Notes: generated from the letters alone by a model not told the origin. 64,000 nt of DNA from Sphingomonas aquatilis (GCF_014196115.1 NZ_JACIDB010000001.1:124001-188000), one strand, 5' to 3'. Numbered from the stretch's first letter, positions 1 through 8,804 are shown. Program-made: numbers and translations.

Positions 1-460
1 CGGCCAGCTAGGCTACACGCGCGCGGGCAACTTCAACCGCAGCCCGGAAGGCCTGCTGGTGACGTCGGAGGGCTATCAGGTCCAGCCGGGCATCACCGTG
101 CCGGCGAACGCGACCTCGGTGTCGATCGGCACCGACGGCACCGTCACCGCGCAGATTCCGGGGCAGACGACGGGCAGCACGCTGGGCCAGATCCAGATCG
201 CGAGCTTCCCCAATCCCACCGGCCTGCAATCGACCGGCGACAATTACCTGCGCGAAACCGCCTCGTCGGGTGCCGCCAACCTCGGCATCGCCGGGCAGGA
301 CGGCCGCGGCAACGTGCGCCAGGGCAGTCTGGAAGCGTCGAACGTCAACGTCGTCGAGGAGCTCGTCGACATGATCGAGACGCAGCGCGCCTATGAGGTC
401 AATTCGAAGATGATCTCGTCCTCCGACGAAATGCTCAAATACGTGAACCAGAACCTGTAA
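1..460 (+). CDS. flgG: FlgG, distal rod protein (C-terminal part)
   Basis: The gene enters from the left edge; reading starts in frame at base 2, so only about 152 C-terminal residues are present. FlgG forms the distal rod of the flagellum. The C-terminus carries the rod/hook family ending: a stretch beginning NVNVVEELVDMIETQRAYE and finishing in SSDEMLKYVNQNL, the hydrophobic heptad tail shared by axial proteins. flgH begins two bases after the stop codon, so the two are surely co-transcribed. Identification rests on this conserved tail and on the gene order flgG-H-I-J-K-L that follows. Confidence 0.95.
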   Translation, partial: GQLGYTRAGNFNRSPEGLLVTSEGYQVQPGITVPANATSVSIGTDGTVTAQIPGQTTGSTLGQIQIASFPNPTGLQSTGDNYLRETASSGAANLGIAGQDGRGNVRQGSLEASNVNVVEELVDMIETQRAYEVNSKMISSSDEMLKYVNQNL

Positions 461-461
461 C

Positions 462-1199
462 ATGGCCTCCGCACCCAACCCCTTCCGCCCCGGCGCCTTC
501 GTCGTCAGCCACTGGGCCGAGATCGCGCTCGCCGCGGCGTCCAGCCTGCTCGTGCTTGCCGCGCTCACGCCCGGCGAGGCCAATGCCAGCATCTTCGGCA
601 AGAAGAAGCCGGCGGAGGACTTCACTGTCGTGCGCGCGCCGATGACGCCGCCGCCGGCCCCGGCCAATGGCGCGATCTTCCAGGCGAGCGACGGCTATGC
701 GCCGCTGTACGAAGGCTGGCGCGCGCGCCGCGTGGGCGATCCGCTGACCATCGTGCTGGTAGAGAACACGGCCGCCTCCAAGTCATCGAGCTCGAAGCTC
801 GATTCGAGCGGGCAGGGCGGCATCACGCCGCCGACCACCGGACCGCTGAGCCTGTTCGGCGCGACTGATGCGTCGATGAGCGGTACGCGCGGCTTCAACG
901 GACAGGGGCAGGCGAACCAGGCCAATTCGCTGTCGGGCGAAGTCTCCGTCACGGTCGCCGCGGTCTATCCGAACGGCACGATGCTGGTGCAGGGGCAGAA
1001 GCGCGTGACGCTGAACCGCGGCGACGAATTCGTGCGGATCAAGGGGCTGGTGCGCAGCGCCGACATCAGCGCCGACAATCGCGTGCTGTCGACCCGCGTC
1101 GCCGACGCGCAGATCTCCTACACCGGCAAGGGCGACGTCGCGCGCGCCGGGCGGCAGGGCTGGCTCGGCCGCTTCTTCTCCGTCGTGTCGCCGTTCTGA
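462..1199 (+). CDS. flgH: FlgH, flagellar L-ring protein
   Basis: 245 residues. FlgH forms the outer-membrane L-ring bushing around the rod. Family features seen: the region around 'PLYEGWRARRVGDPLTIVLVE' (shortened here) and the C-terminal block with VRSADISADNRVLSTRVADA. The N-terminus has a hydrophobic stretch (about residues 20-35) ending in PGEANA, which looks like a signal peptidase I site. Oddly, there is no cysteine in the first 60 residues, whereas FlgH is normally a lipoprotein with an LxGC lipobox. It follows flgG by one base. The ATG at 462 is the only reasonable start. Confidence 0.95.
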   Translation: MASAPNPFRPGAFVVSHWAEIALAAASSLLVLAALTPGEANASIFGKKKPAEDFTVVRAPMTPPPAPANGAIFQASDGYAPLYEGWRARRVGDPLTIVLVENTAASKSSSSKLDSSGQGGITPPTTGPLSLFGATDASMSGTRGFNGQGQANQANSLSGEVSVTVAAVYPNGTMLVQGQKRVTLNRGDEFVRIKGLVRSADISADNRVLSTRVADAQISYTGKGDVARAGRQGWLGRFFSVVSPF

Positions 1200-1218
1200 C
1201 GGCCGTCTTGACGCGTTG

Positions 1219-1226
1219 TTAACCAT
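1219..1226 (+). promoter_or_regulatory. Possible CtrA half-site TTAACCAT upstream of flgI
   Basis: TTAACCAT lies 22 bases before the flgI start, in the only sizeable gap (48 bases) within the flg operon. The 8-mer matches the short CtrA recognition motif described in alphaproteobacteria, where CtrA controls flagellar genes. A TTGACG box sits just upstream (1208-1213). A single 8-mer is weak evidence, so this is a candidate for an internal, cell-cycle-linked promoter only. Confidence 0.3.
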
Positions 1227-1247
1227 AGGAAGTGCAGGCTGCTGCCC

Positions 1248-2348
1248 ATGTTCCGCCGTCTGATCCTCTCGCTCGCCGCCGCTCTGGCCTTCGTCGCTGC
1301 GCCCGCTGAGGCCGACCGGATCAAGGATCTGGGCGGGTTCCAGGGCATCCGCTCGAACCAGCTGACCGGTTACGGCGTGGTCGTCGGCCTGCCCGGCACG
1401 GGCGACGACAATCTCGAATATACTGTGCAGTCGCTCAAGGCCGTGGCGTCGCGCTTCGGCCTGCAGCTGCCGCCGGGGGCCAATCCGGGCATGAAGAACG
1501 CGGCGGTCGTCATGATCACCGCCGACCTGCCGCCCTTCGCCAAGCCGGGGCAGAAGCTGGACATCACCGTCGCTTCGATGGGCAAGGCGAAGTCCCTGCG
1601 CGGCGGCAGCTTGGTGCTGACGCCGCTGCTGGGTGCGGACAACCAGATCTATGCGATGGCGCAGGGCAACCTCGCCGTCGGCGGCCTGGGGGCCGAGGGC
1701 GCGGACGGATCGAAGATCGTCGTCAACGTGCCCTCCGCCGGGCGCATTCCCGATGGCGCCACCGTCGAACGTGCGGTCGCGACCGGGTTCGATTCGACGC
1801 CGAACCTCACCTTCAATCTGGCGCGGGCCGATTTCACGACCGCGCAGAATGTCGCGCAAGCGATCAACGCGAAGCTGGGCTTTGGCACCGCCGAGGCGAT
1901 CGACGGCGTGTCGATCGCGGTGCGCGCGCCGCCGGGCGCCGACGTCCGCGCGACGCTGATGTCGACGATCGAGAACCTCGACGTCGTGTCGGCCGAGCCG
2001 CCGGCAAAAGTAATTGTAAATGCACGCACCGGAACGGTCGTTATCAATTCTGCGGTCAGGGTGGGTCCGGCCGCGGTGACGCACGGCAAGCTGACCGTGC
2101 GCATCGACGAGAACCAGCGGATCAGCCAGCCTGCTCCGTTCAGCCAGGGCCAGACTGCGTTGGAGCGCAAGTCCAACGTGTCGGTCGAGGAGGAGAAGAA
2201 GCCGATGTTCCTGCTCACGCCCGGGCCGAAGCTCGCCGATGTGGTGAAGGCGGTGAACGCGATCGGTGCGTCGCCCGCCGATCTCGTCGCGATCCTGGAG
2301 GCGCTGAAGGAAGCCGGCAGCCTGAAGGCGGAGTTGATCGTCCTGTGA
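1248..2348 (+). CDS. flgI: FlgI, flagellar P-ring protein
   Basis: 366 residues, the usual family length. FlgI assembles the periplasmic P-ring around the rod. The Sec signal peptide is clear (MFRRL, hydrophobic core, AEA cleavage near residue 22), followed by the hallmark RIKDLGGFQGIRSNQLTGYG and GLPGTGDD. The C-terminus ends with VKAVNAIGASPADLVAILEALKEAGSL, typical of FlgI. The ATG at 1248 follows AGGAAG at 1227-1232. The stop overlaps the flgJ start by four bases (GTGA). Confidence 0.97.
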   Translation: MFRRLILSLAAALAFVAAPAEADRIKDLGGFQGIRSNQLTGYGVVVGLPGTGDDNLEYTVQSLKAVASRFGLQLPPGANPGMKNAAVVMITADLPPFAKPGQKLDITVASMGKAKSLRGGSLVLTPLLGADNQIYAMAQGNLAVGGLGAEGADGSKIVVNVPSAGRIPDGATVERAVATGFDSTPNLTFNLARADFTTAQNVAQAINAKLGFGTAEAIDGVSIAVRAPPGADVRATLMSTIENLDVVSAEPPAKVIVNARTGTVVINSAVRVGPAAVTHGKLTVRIDENQRISQPAPFSQGQTALERKSNVSVEEEKKPMFLLTPGPKLADVVKAVNAIGASPADLVAILEALKEAGSLKAELIVL

Positions 2349-2677
2349 CCGGGCCATCGATCTCGACTGGCGTCGCCGGTGCCGGGGGTATCTCGACCGA
2401 TACGTCGCGCCTCAAGACCGCGGACAACCTGAAGAAGGCGGGTCAGCAGTTCGAAGCGGTGTTCACCGGCATGATGCTGAAGAGCATGCGGCAGGCGAAG
2501 CTGGCCGATCCGCTGTTCGATTCGAAGGCGATCGATACCTTTACCGAAATGCAGGACGCCCGCGTCGCGCAGACAATGTCGGAGACGACGCCGCTGGGCA
2601 TCGGCAAGGCGATGACCGCCTTCCTCGCCAAGAAGCAATCGGATCTTAACGACTCCACGGCAGATCCGCCCAAATGA
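2345..2677 (+). CDS. flgJ: FlgJ-like rod-binding protein (no muramidase domain)
   Basis: 110 residues, GTG start overlapping the flgI stop. It contains only the N-terminal rod-binding domain of FlgJ: residues 28-100 with LKKAGQQFEAVFTGMMLKSMR and LFDSKAIDTFTEMQDARVAQ. The C-terminal peptidoglycan hydrolase domain of enterobacterial FlgJ is absent, as is common in alphaproteobacteria, where a separate lytic enzyme opens the wall. It acts in the periplasm as rod scaffold. Its stop overlaps the flgK start (ATGA), so translation is probably coupled. Confidence 0.92.
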   Translation: MTGPSISTGVAGAGGISTDTSRLKTADNLKKAGQQFEAVFTGMMLKSMRQAKLADPLFDSKAIDTFTEMQDARVAQTMSETTPLGIGKAMTAFLAKKQSDLNDSTADPPK

Positions 2678-4017
2678 GCGATATGCTGTCGATCGGCGCG
2701 TCCGGCGTCCGCGCGTATCAAACCGCGCTTGCGACCGTTGGCGAGAACATCGCCAACGTGAATTCGGCCGGCTACACGCGTCGACAGGTCGCGCTGAACG
2801 AAGTGGCCGGCGTCGGCACGACCTTCGCCTATGCCGCGGGCAACGGCGTCACGCTGACCGGCGTTACCCGATCGACCGACATCTATTCCAGCCGCGCGCT
2901 GCGCGCCGCGAACAGCGACCTGTCGCGCACGACCAGCGGTGCGGCATGGCTGGACCGTATCCAGGGCGCGCTGACCGGCAATGCGCTGACGTCGCGCGTC
3001 ACGAATTTCTTCGGCGCGGCGCAGGCGCTCGCTGCCGAACCCGATTCGACCGCGCTGCGCACCGGTATGGTCAGCGCCGCGACGTCCGCCGCCATCGCCT
3101 TCACCGCGACGGGCAGGGCGTTCGACCAGATCGATGCCGATATCGATACCGCCGGCAACCAGGCCGCGCAGGACCTGACGTCGCTCGGCGTGTCGCTGTC
3201 CAAGATCAACGAAGGCATCAGCCGCTCACAGCCGGGCAGCACCGCGGCGGCGCAGCTGATGGACCAGCGCGACGACGTCCTGTCGCAGATGAGCAACCTC
3301 AGCGACATCACCACGACGTTCGATTCGATCGGGCGGGCGACGGTCAACCTGGGCGGATCGAGCGGCGCGCCGTTCGTGCGCGGCACCGGTGCCGGCACCG
3401 TCACCTATGCGCGGGACGACACCGGCAAGATCGCCTTCAGCATCACGGTGGGGATCGAGAAGACGCAGATCACCCCCGGCGGCGGCACGCTGGGCGGTCT
3501 GGTGGATGGCGCGCAGCGCGCCTCGTCGATCCGCGACGTGCTCAATTCGGTCGCGGGGCAGTTCGTCAAGACGGTCAACGACAACCAGGCGGCGGGCAAG
3601 GACCAGAACAACCAGACCGGCGCCGCGATGTTCGTCATCGACCAGACGCGGCCGGCGACCGAGATGAGCGTCGCCACCGGTTTCGTCGGCAGCCAGATCG
3701 CGGCGGGCACCGGTGGCGGATCGCGCGATGCGTCGAACCTCGCCGCGCTGGAAGCGACGCGCAACAGCAAGGGCTATGAGGCGCAGCTGACGACACTCGT
3801 GACCGACAATGCCACCGCCTACAAGCAGAAGAACACGATCGCGGACGCGCAGACGTCGATCCGCGATGGCGCGGCGACGGCGCTGTCCTCATCGACCGGC
3901 GTCAATCTCGATTCGGAGGCGGTCGATCTCATTCGCTTCCAACAGGCCTATGCCGCCTCGAGCCGCGTGATCCAGGTCGCGCGCGAGACGATGCAGACGC
4001 TTCTGGATATGCGGTAG
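2674..4017 (+). CDS. flgK: FlgK, hook-associated protein 1
   Basis: 447 residues. HAP1 joins hook and filament. The N-terminus has the axial-protein signature (IGASGVRAYQTALATVGENI followed by ANVNSAGYTRR), and the C-terminus has the matching coiled-coil end with NLDSEAVDLIRFQQAYAASS and RVIQVARETMQTLLDMR. The protein is shorter than the enterobacterial one (about 550), so part of the exposed middle domain is reduced. ATGA overlap with flgJ; flgL follows after 8 bases. Confidence 0.95.
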   Translation: MSDMLSIGASGVRAYQTALATVGENIANVNSAGYTRRQVALNEVAGVGTTFAYAAGNGVTLTGVTRSTDIYSSRALRAANSDLSRTTSGAAWLDRIQGALTGNALTSRVTNFFGAAQALAAEPDSTALRTGMVSAATSAAIAFTATGRAFDQIDADIDTAGNQAAQDLTSLGVSLSKINEGISRSQPGSTAAAQLMDQRDDVLSQMSNLSDITTTFDSIGRATVNLGGSSGAPFVRGTGAGTVTYARDDTGKIAFSITVGIEKTQITPGGGTLGGLVDGAQRASSIRDVLNSVAGQFVKTVNDNQAAGKDQNNQTGAAMFVIDQTRPATEMSVATGFVGSQIAAGTGGGSRDASNLAALEATRNSKGYEAQLTTLVTDNATAYKQKNTIADAQTSIRDGAATALSSSTGVNLDSEAVDLIRFQQAYAASSRVIQVARETMQTLLDMR

Positions 4018-4025
4018 GATTGCCC

Positions 4026-4928
4026 ATGCAGATTTCGACCAGCCTGTTCTACAGCAACGCCTCCAGCCGCTTAACCAAGATGAGCGACAAGGCGCAGGAA
4101 CTGCAGACGCAGATCGCGACCGGCAAGAAGCTGATCAAGCCGTCCGACGACCCCGCCGGCGCGCAGCAGCTTGCCGAACTCGATCGTCGCGACGCCGATG
4201 CGGCGGTGTACGGCACCAACCTGACGCTGGCGAGCTCGCTGCTCGATCAGGCGGATGGTGTGCTCAAGCAGATCACCGCACAGCTGACGCGCGCGACCGA
4301 ACTCGCGACGCAGGCGGCGACCGGCACGCAGACCGACGCCGCGCGCAAGAGCATCGCGACCGAAATCACCTCGGTCGTCCAGTCGCTGGTCACGCTCGCC
4401 AATTCGCGCAACGTGCGCGGCCAGCCGCTGTTCGGCACCGTCGACGGCACCAAGGCGGTGACCGACAATGGCAACGGCACCTTCACCTTCCCGGCGAACA
4501 ACACGCTCGTGTCCGAAGTGCCGATCGCCGATGGCCAGACGATCCAGGCGACCGAGAGCGCCAAGACGATCTTCGACCTGGGCAATGGCGACAATACGCT
4601 GGCGATGCTGAGCCGCATGGCGGCGACGCTGAACGGCGGCGGCGACGTGTCGTCGTCGATGAGCACGGCGCTTGATTCGCTGAGCCAGGCCGTCGACCAG
4701 GTCGCCAACGTGCAGGCCTCGGTCGGGTCGCGGTCGGCGCGCGTCGATCTGCAACAGCAATTGCTGACCACGGCGAACACCGATCGCGCCGATCTGCGCG
4801 GCAAGCTGGAGCAGGTCGACGTCACCGACGCGATCGTCCAGTTGCAGCAGATGATGACCGCGCTGTCGGCGTCGCAGGCGAGCTTCACCAAGCTCTCGCA
4901 GCTCTCGCTGTTCGATTACCTGAAGTAA
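4026..4928 (+). CDS. flgL: FlgL, hook-associated protein 3 (flagellin family)
   Basis: 300 residues from the ATG at 4026; a TTG six bases upstream is a less likely start. HAP3 sits between FlgK and the filament. The N-terminus is flagellin-like (QISTSLFYSNASSRLTKMSD, then LQTQIATGKKLIKPSDDPAG) and the C-terminus has the matching helix (QQMMTALSASQASFTKLSQL followed by SLFDYLK). It is the last gene of the flg run. The 203-base gap to motA contains a GC hairpin (about 4960-4983) but no clear T-run. Confidence 0.95.
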   Translation: MQISTSLFYSNASSRLTKMSDKAQELQTQIATGKKLIKPSDDPAGAQQLAELDRRDADAAVYGTNLTLASSLLDQADGVLKQITAQLTRATELATQAATGTQTDAARKSIATEITSVVQSLVTLANSRNVRGQPLFGTVDGTKAVTDNGNGTFTFPANNTLVSEVPIADGQTIQATESAKTIFDLGNGDNTLAMLSRMAATLNGGGDVSSSMSTALDSLSQAVDQVANVQASVGSRSARVDLQQQLLTTANTDRADLRGKLEQVDVTDAIVQLQQMMTALSASQASFTKLSQLSLFDYLK

Positions 4929-5131
4929 CGTAGGCCAAGGCCGACGTACGTGATGTCCCGTCGCCGCGCGAGCGGCGGTCGGGCCCATGTGCCGTTCGCG
5001 CGGCGGGGCGTTGCCACAGGTTTTTGTCCGGAACGGCCAAATCCGGGACATGGTAACCACTTGTCTAGGAAATGCGGTTAACCCGGTAAGCCACAAGAGT
5101 CGGCGTCGCCGGCAAAACGGGGGTTCCCACA

Positions 5132-5995
5132 GTGTTTCCTGCGATCGGTCTCGTCGTTCTACTCGGCATGGTGTTCGGCGGTTTCGCCATCACCGGCGGT
5201 GCCCTTGGCCCCGTGTTCGAGGCGATCCCGCACGAGATGCTCATCATCGGCGGCGCCGCAGCAGGCGCGCTGATCATCGGCAACTCGGGCGCCGAGCTGA
5301 AGGCGATGGGCGGCGGCCTCGCCAAGGTGTTCAAGGGACCCAAGTACAAGAAGCAGGACTATCTCGACGTCATTTTCCTCGTCAGCAAGCTGATGAAGAT
5401 GCTGCGCATGGACGGTCCGATCGCGCTCGAACCGCATGTCGAGGACCCCAAGTCGTCGTCGGTTTTCAGCGAATATCCGCGCCTGCTCGCCGATCATACG
5501 CTGGTCAATCTGATCGCCGACACGCTGCGCCTGGTCGTCGTGTCGTCGGGCACGCTCGACGTGCATGCGGTGGAAGAGGTGATGGATCACGCGATCAAGT
5601 CGCACCACCACGAGGTCGAGGGGCCGGAGCATACGCTGACCAGCCTCGCCGATTCGCTGCCCGCACTCGGCATCGTCGCCGCGGTGCTCGGCATCGTGAA
5701 GACGATGGGCTCGATCGACAAGCCACCGTCGGTGCTCGGCGGCATGATCGGCTCGGCGCTGGTCGGTACGTTCATGGGCGTGCTGCTGGCCTACGGCATC
5801 GTCAATCCGCTCGCCGGGCGCCTGAAGCAGATCATCCATGCCGACGCCGCCATCTATCACGTCGTCAAGCAGATCATCATCGCCTCGCTGCACGGCCACC
5901 CGCAGCCGCTGGTGATCGAGGCCGCGCGAAGCGGCATCGCGCACAAGAACCAGCCCGGCTTCGCCGAGGTGTTCGACGGCTTGCGCGGCAAGTAA
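5132..5995 (+). CDS. motA: MotA, flagellar stator proton channel subunit
   Basis: 287 residues with a GTG start. MotA and MotB form the inner-membrane stator that turns proton flow into torque. Four membrane spans are visible: two at the N-terminus (about 1-22 and 33-52) and two after the large cytoplasmic loop. The conserved third-span block reads LADSLPALGIVAAVLGIVKT, followed by GTFMGVLLAYGIVNPLAGRL. The loop carries the charged stretch RLLADHTLVNLIADTLRLVV. motB begins six bases after the stop, forming a two-gene unit. Confidence 0.96.
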   Translation: MFPAIGLVVLLGMVFGGFAITGGALGPVFEAIPHEMLIIGGAAAGALIIGNSGAELKAMGGGLAKVFKGPKYKKQDYLDVIFLVSKLMKMLRMDGPIALEPHVEDPKSSSVFSEYPRLLADHTLVNLIADTLRLVVVSSGTLDVHAVEEVMDHAIKSHHHEVEGPEHTLTSLADSLPALGIVAAVLGIVKTMGSIDKPPSVLGGMIGSALVGTFMGVLLAYGIVNPLAGRLKQIIHADAAIYHVVKQIIIASLHGHPQPLVIEAARSGIAHKNQPGFAEVFDGLRGK

Positions 5996-6001
5996 GATCC
6001 G

Positions 6002-6904
6002 ATGGCGCGCGCAGCACCGCACGGCAACAACCAGCCGCCCAAGATCGTCATCGTCAAGAAGATCACCATCGCCGGTGGTGGTCACCATGGTGGTGCGTGG
6101 AAGGTCGCCTATGCCGACTTCGTGACCGCGATGATGGCGTTCTTCCTGCTCCTGTGGCTGCTCGGCGCGACCACGGAGAAGCAGCGCAAGGGCATCGCCG
6201 ACTATTTCGCGCCGACGCTGATCGACAAGAAGTCGCTGGGCCTGGGCGGCAATGGCGTGCTGGGCGGCGAATCGATCCTCAGCAACAACAAGCTGGGTCC
6301 GAAGGCGGCGGCGGCGCCGATCGCGTCGATCGGCGTGCCGATCATGCAGACCGGCGGCGACCGCAGCGGCACGGGCGACAAGGGATCGCTGCGCAATCCG
6401 ACCGCGACCGCGCTCGACCAGAAGGCGTTCGAGGCGATCAAGCAGGAGATCGAGAAGCAGATCATGAGTTCGAAGAGCCTGTCGAAGCTCGCGAGCCATA
6501 TCCGCTTCGTGCCGACGCAGGACGGGCTGCGCATCGATCTGGTCGATGATGCCGATTATTCGATGTTCGCGCTGGGTACGACGGCGCTGGATTCGCGGGC
6601 GTCGGACCTGATCGGGATGATCGCCGGCACGATCGCGGGGACGCCCAACACGATCATGATCCGCGGCCATACCGACAGCGTGCCCTATGGCGACCCCAGG
6701 GCGATGAACAACTGGATGCTGTCGTCGGGCCGCGCGGAATCGACGCGGCGGCGGCTGGCGCTGGGCGGCATTCCGGAATCGCGCTTCGAGCGGATCGAGG
6801 GTGTGGCGGATCGTGAGCCGATCGTCGTCAACGACCCCGGTGATCCGCGCAATCGCCGCGTGGCGATCACCCTGCTGTATCGCAAGGGCGCGTTCGGCCA
6901 ATAG
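6002..6904 (+). CDS. motB: MotB, stator subunit with OmpA-like peptidoglycan-binding domain
   Basis: 300 residues. One membrane span near residues 36-56, preceded by WKVAYADF; Asp39 is the conserved proton-carrying residue. The C-terminal half is an OmpA-like domain with IMIRGHTDSVPYG, GRAESTRRRLALGGIPESRF and NRRVAITLLYR, which anchors the stator to peptidoglycan. The N-terminus starts with a basic segment (KIVIVKKI) as in other MotB proteins. It is the last gene before the strong terminator at 6931-6968. Confidence 0.96.
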   Translation: MARAAPHGNNQPPKIVIVKKITIAGGGHHGGAWKVAYADFVTAMMAFFLLLWLLGATTEKQRKGIADYFAPTLIDKKSLGLGGNGVLGGESILSNNKLGPKAAAAPIASIGVPIMQTGGDRSGTGDKGSLRNPTATALDQKAFEAIKQEIEKQIMSSKSLSKLASHIRFVPTQDGLRIDLVDDADYSMFALGTTALDSRASDLIGMIAGTIAGTPNTIMIRGHTDSVPYGDPRAMNNWMLSSGRAESTRRRLALGGIPESRFERIEGVADREPIVVNDPGDPRNRRVAITLLYRKGAFGQ

Positions 6905-6930
6905 CGGCTCCTCGTCATCGCCGGATACGA

Positions 6931-6968
6931 AAGACCCGCGCGGAAGGCATCCCTTCCGCGCGGGTCTT
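6931..6968. terminator. Perfect 17-bp hairpin between motB and the mucR homologue
   Basis: The left arm 6931-6947 (AAGACCCGCGCGGAAGG) is perfectly complementary to 6952-6968, with a 4-base loop CATC. The genes on either side converge (motB on +, mucR on -), and the arms begin with AA and end with TT, so it can serve both directions. There is no long T-run, but stem length and position make a bidirectional terminator the best explanation. Confidence 0.8.
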
Positions 6969-7019
6969 GCGTTCGTCCCCTCCAGCGCCGTGGGGGCGGC
7001 GGCGGAGGGGCGTGGCCGA

Positions 7020-7511
7020 TCAGGCCTCGACGGCGTCCGCCGGCTTGCGACCGCGCTTGGCAGCAGCGGCGCCGTCGCCCTTGCGTGCGCCCGGCTTGCG
7101 GCCGAGACCGATCTTCTTGGCCATCGCGCGGCGGCTTTCCGAATAGGTTTCGGCGACCATCGGGTAATCCGGCTTCAGGCCATAACGTTCGCGATATTCG
7201 GCCGGCGTCATGCCATGGGTGGCGAGGTGACGACGCAAGGTCTTGTACGGCTTGCCGTCGATCATCGAGATGATGTGATCCTTCGACGCCAGCGACTTAC
7301 GCACCGAAACCGCGGGCGTATATTCAGTCGCCGGTGCGCTTTCCGTTTCCGTGGTGCCGGTGCCAAGCAGCGCCGAGACGGTGTCGTGCATCTTGCCGAG
7401 GAAGGCCGGAACCTCATCAGCGGAAATACGGGTGTTGGGGTTGCCGAGCCAAGCAATCGTCAGTTCGGTTGCCAGTTCGACGGCATTCAGGTCGGACGTT
7501 TCATCAGTCAT
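7020..7511 (-). CDS. Ros/MucR-family transcriptional regulator lacking zinc cysteines
   Basis: 163 residues. The MucR core is clear: KPYKTLRRHLATHGMTPAEY, then LKPDYPMVAETYSESRRAMA and KKIGLGRKP. MucR proteins are nucleoid-like repressors controlling motility, surface polysaccharide and cell-cycle genes in alphaproteobacteria. The first zinc-ligand cysteine of Ros is replaced by Ser82 and the second position is Asp85; His95 and His99 remain. The C-terminus is a basic KKxGRKP tail. The upstream gap (7512-7640) is AT-rich compared with its surroundings and probably holds its promoter; GGAGC precedes the ATG. Its position next to motAB suggests, but does not prove, a link to motility. Confidence 0.9.
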   Translation of the reverse strand: MTDETSDLNAVELATELTIAWLGNPNTRISADEVPAFLGKMHDTVSALLGTGTTETESAPATEYTPAVSVRKSLASKDHIISMIDGKPYKTLRRHLATHGMTPAEYRERYGLKPDYPMVAETYSESRRAMAKKIGLGRKPGARKGDGAAAAKRGRKPADAVEA

Positions 7512-7640
7512 AGTTTGCTCCTTTGACTGATAATAGCCCTAGACAACAGACAAGGCGCGTCAACCCTGCGGCGACCCGAATTGATAGGTAGATCAAGTCA
7601 AATGTAGAAAAGGGAATGAAAATACTGTCATCAAGACTGA

Positions 7641-8804
7641 TCAGGCCGTTCGTGACGCACCCGCGGCCCGTACGGCGGCGAGATCGGGATAGCCGTTGAC
7701 CGCCATCAGCAGGTCCGCCTCCGCCAGGATGCAGCGCAGGACGTGCGCCGCGCCGGCGGCACCGTCGAGCGCCAGGCCGTAGCTATAGGGGCGGCCGACA
7801 CCGACCGCGGCGGCGCCCAGCGCCAGCGCCTTCACGACGTCGCTGCCCGAGCGGATGCCGGAATCGAACAGGACGGGCGTGCGGCCCGCCGCGGCGACGA
7901 CGCCCGGCAGCATGTCGATCGCGGCGATGCCGCCGTTCGCCTGCCGGCCGCCGTGGTTCGAGCAATAGATGGCGTCGGCGCCCGTATCGATGGCGCGACG
8001 GGCGTCGTCGGGGTGGCAGATGCCCTTCAGGATCAGCGGCAGCTTGGTGAGCGAGCGCAGCCAGGGCATGTCGTCCCAGGTTAGCACCTTGCCGAAGGTC
8101 GCCGCCCAGCTGCGCACCGCGGCGGCGGGGTCCTGCTCGGGCGGGGTTTGCAGCAGGCGGCGGAAGACGGGGTCGCTGAAGTAATTGGCGAGCACGTGGC
8201 CGCGCAGCTGCGGGAAGTTGCCGGTGTTGAGGTCGCGCGGGCGCCAGCCCGTCACCCATGTGTCGAGTGTCACGACGATGCCCTTGTAGCCCGCCGCCTC
8301 CGCGCGGGAGACGAGGCTGGCGGCGAGGTCGCGGTCCTTGGGCGTATAGAGCTGGAAGAAGCCGGGGGTGTCGCCCATCGCCTCCGCCACGTCCTCCAGC
8401 GGATCGTTCGACAAGGTGGAGGCGACCAGCGGCACGCGCGTCTCGGCGGCGGCGCGGGCGGCGGCGAGGTCGCCGTGGCCGTCGGGGGTCATCAGCCCGG
8501 TAACGCCGATCGGCGCCATGAAGATCGGGCTGGGCAGGCGCAGGCCGAACAGGTCGATCGACAGGTCGCGGGTCGCGCAATCGACCATCATCCGCGGCAC
8601 CATGCCCCAGTGGCGGAAGGCGGCGGCGTTATGATCCTGCGTATATTCGTCGCCGCAGCCGCCCTGGACGTAATCGCGCACCGATGCCGGCATCGCCGCG
8701 GTGGCGCGGGCGGCGAGCGTGGCGAAGTCGACGGGCACCTTGGGCACCACGCCCGACAGGCCGGCGAAGTAGATGGCGTTCTGATAGTCGCCGTAATGGG
8801 GCAT
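7641..8804 (-). CDS. FMN-dependent alpha-hydroxy-acid oxidase, lactate 2-monooxygenase-like
   Basis: 387 residues. The FMN-dependent hydroxy-acid dehydrogenase fold is shown by FMAPIGVTGLMTPDGHG, the active-site block IYCSNHGGRQANGG (catalytic His and Arg) and the FMN-phosphate region PVLFDSGIRSGSDVVKALAL. Features recalled from mycobacterial lactate 2-monooxygenase are present: an N-terminal GDYQNAIYFAGL, then YVQGGCGDEYTQ and TLDTWVTGWRPRDLNTGNFP. It probably oxidises L-lactate or a related 2-hydroxy acid; membrane-bound LldD is a less good match because no membrane loop is apparent. AAAGG precedes the ATG. A palindromic repeat lies between this gene and the aldolase upstream. Confidence 0.82.
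   Translation of the reverse strand: MPHYGDYQNAIYFAGLSGVVPKVPVDFATLAARATAAMPASVRDYVQGGCGDEYTQDHNAAAFRHWGMVPRMMVDCATRDLSIDLFGLRLPSPIFMAPIGVTGLMTPDGHGDLAAARAAAETRVPLVASTLSNDPLEDVAEAMGDTPGFFQLYTPKDRDLAASLVSRAEAAGYKGIVVTLDTWVTGWRPRDLNTGNFPQLRGHVLANYFSDPVFRRLLQTPPEQDPAAAVRSWAATFGKVLTWDDMPWLRSLTKLPLILKGICHPDDARRAIDTGADAIYCSNHGGRQANGGIAAIDMLPGVVAAAGRTPVLFDSGIRSGSDVVKALALGAAAVGVGRPYSYGLALDGAAGAAHVLRCILAEADLLMAVNGYPDLAAVRAAGASRTA

Noticed and set aside
5159-6901. Long minus-strand frame across motA and motB
   Set aside because: Shadow of the motAB codons; the protein is a His/Arg/Asp-rich low-information sequence.
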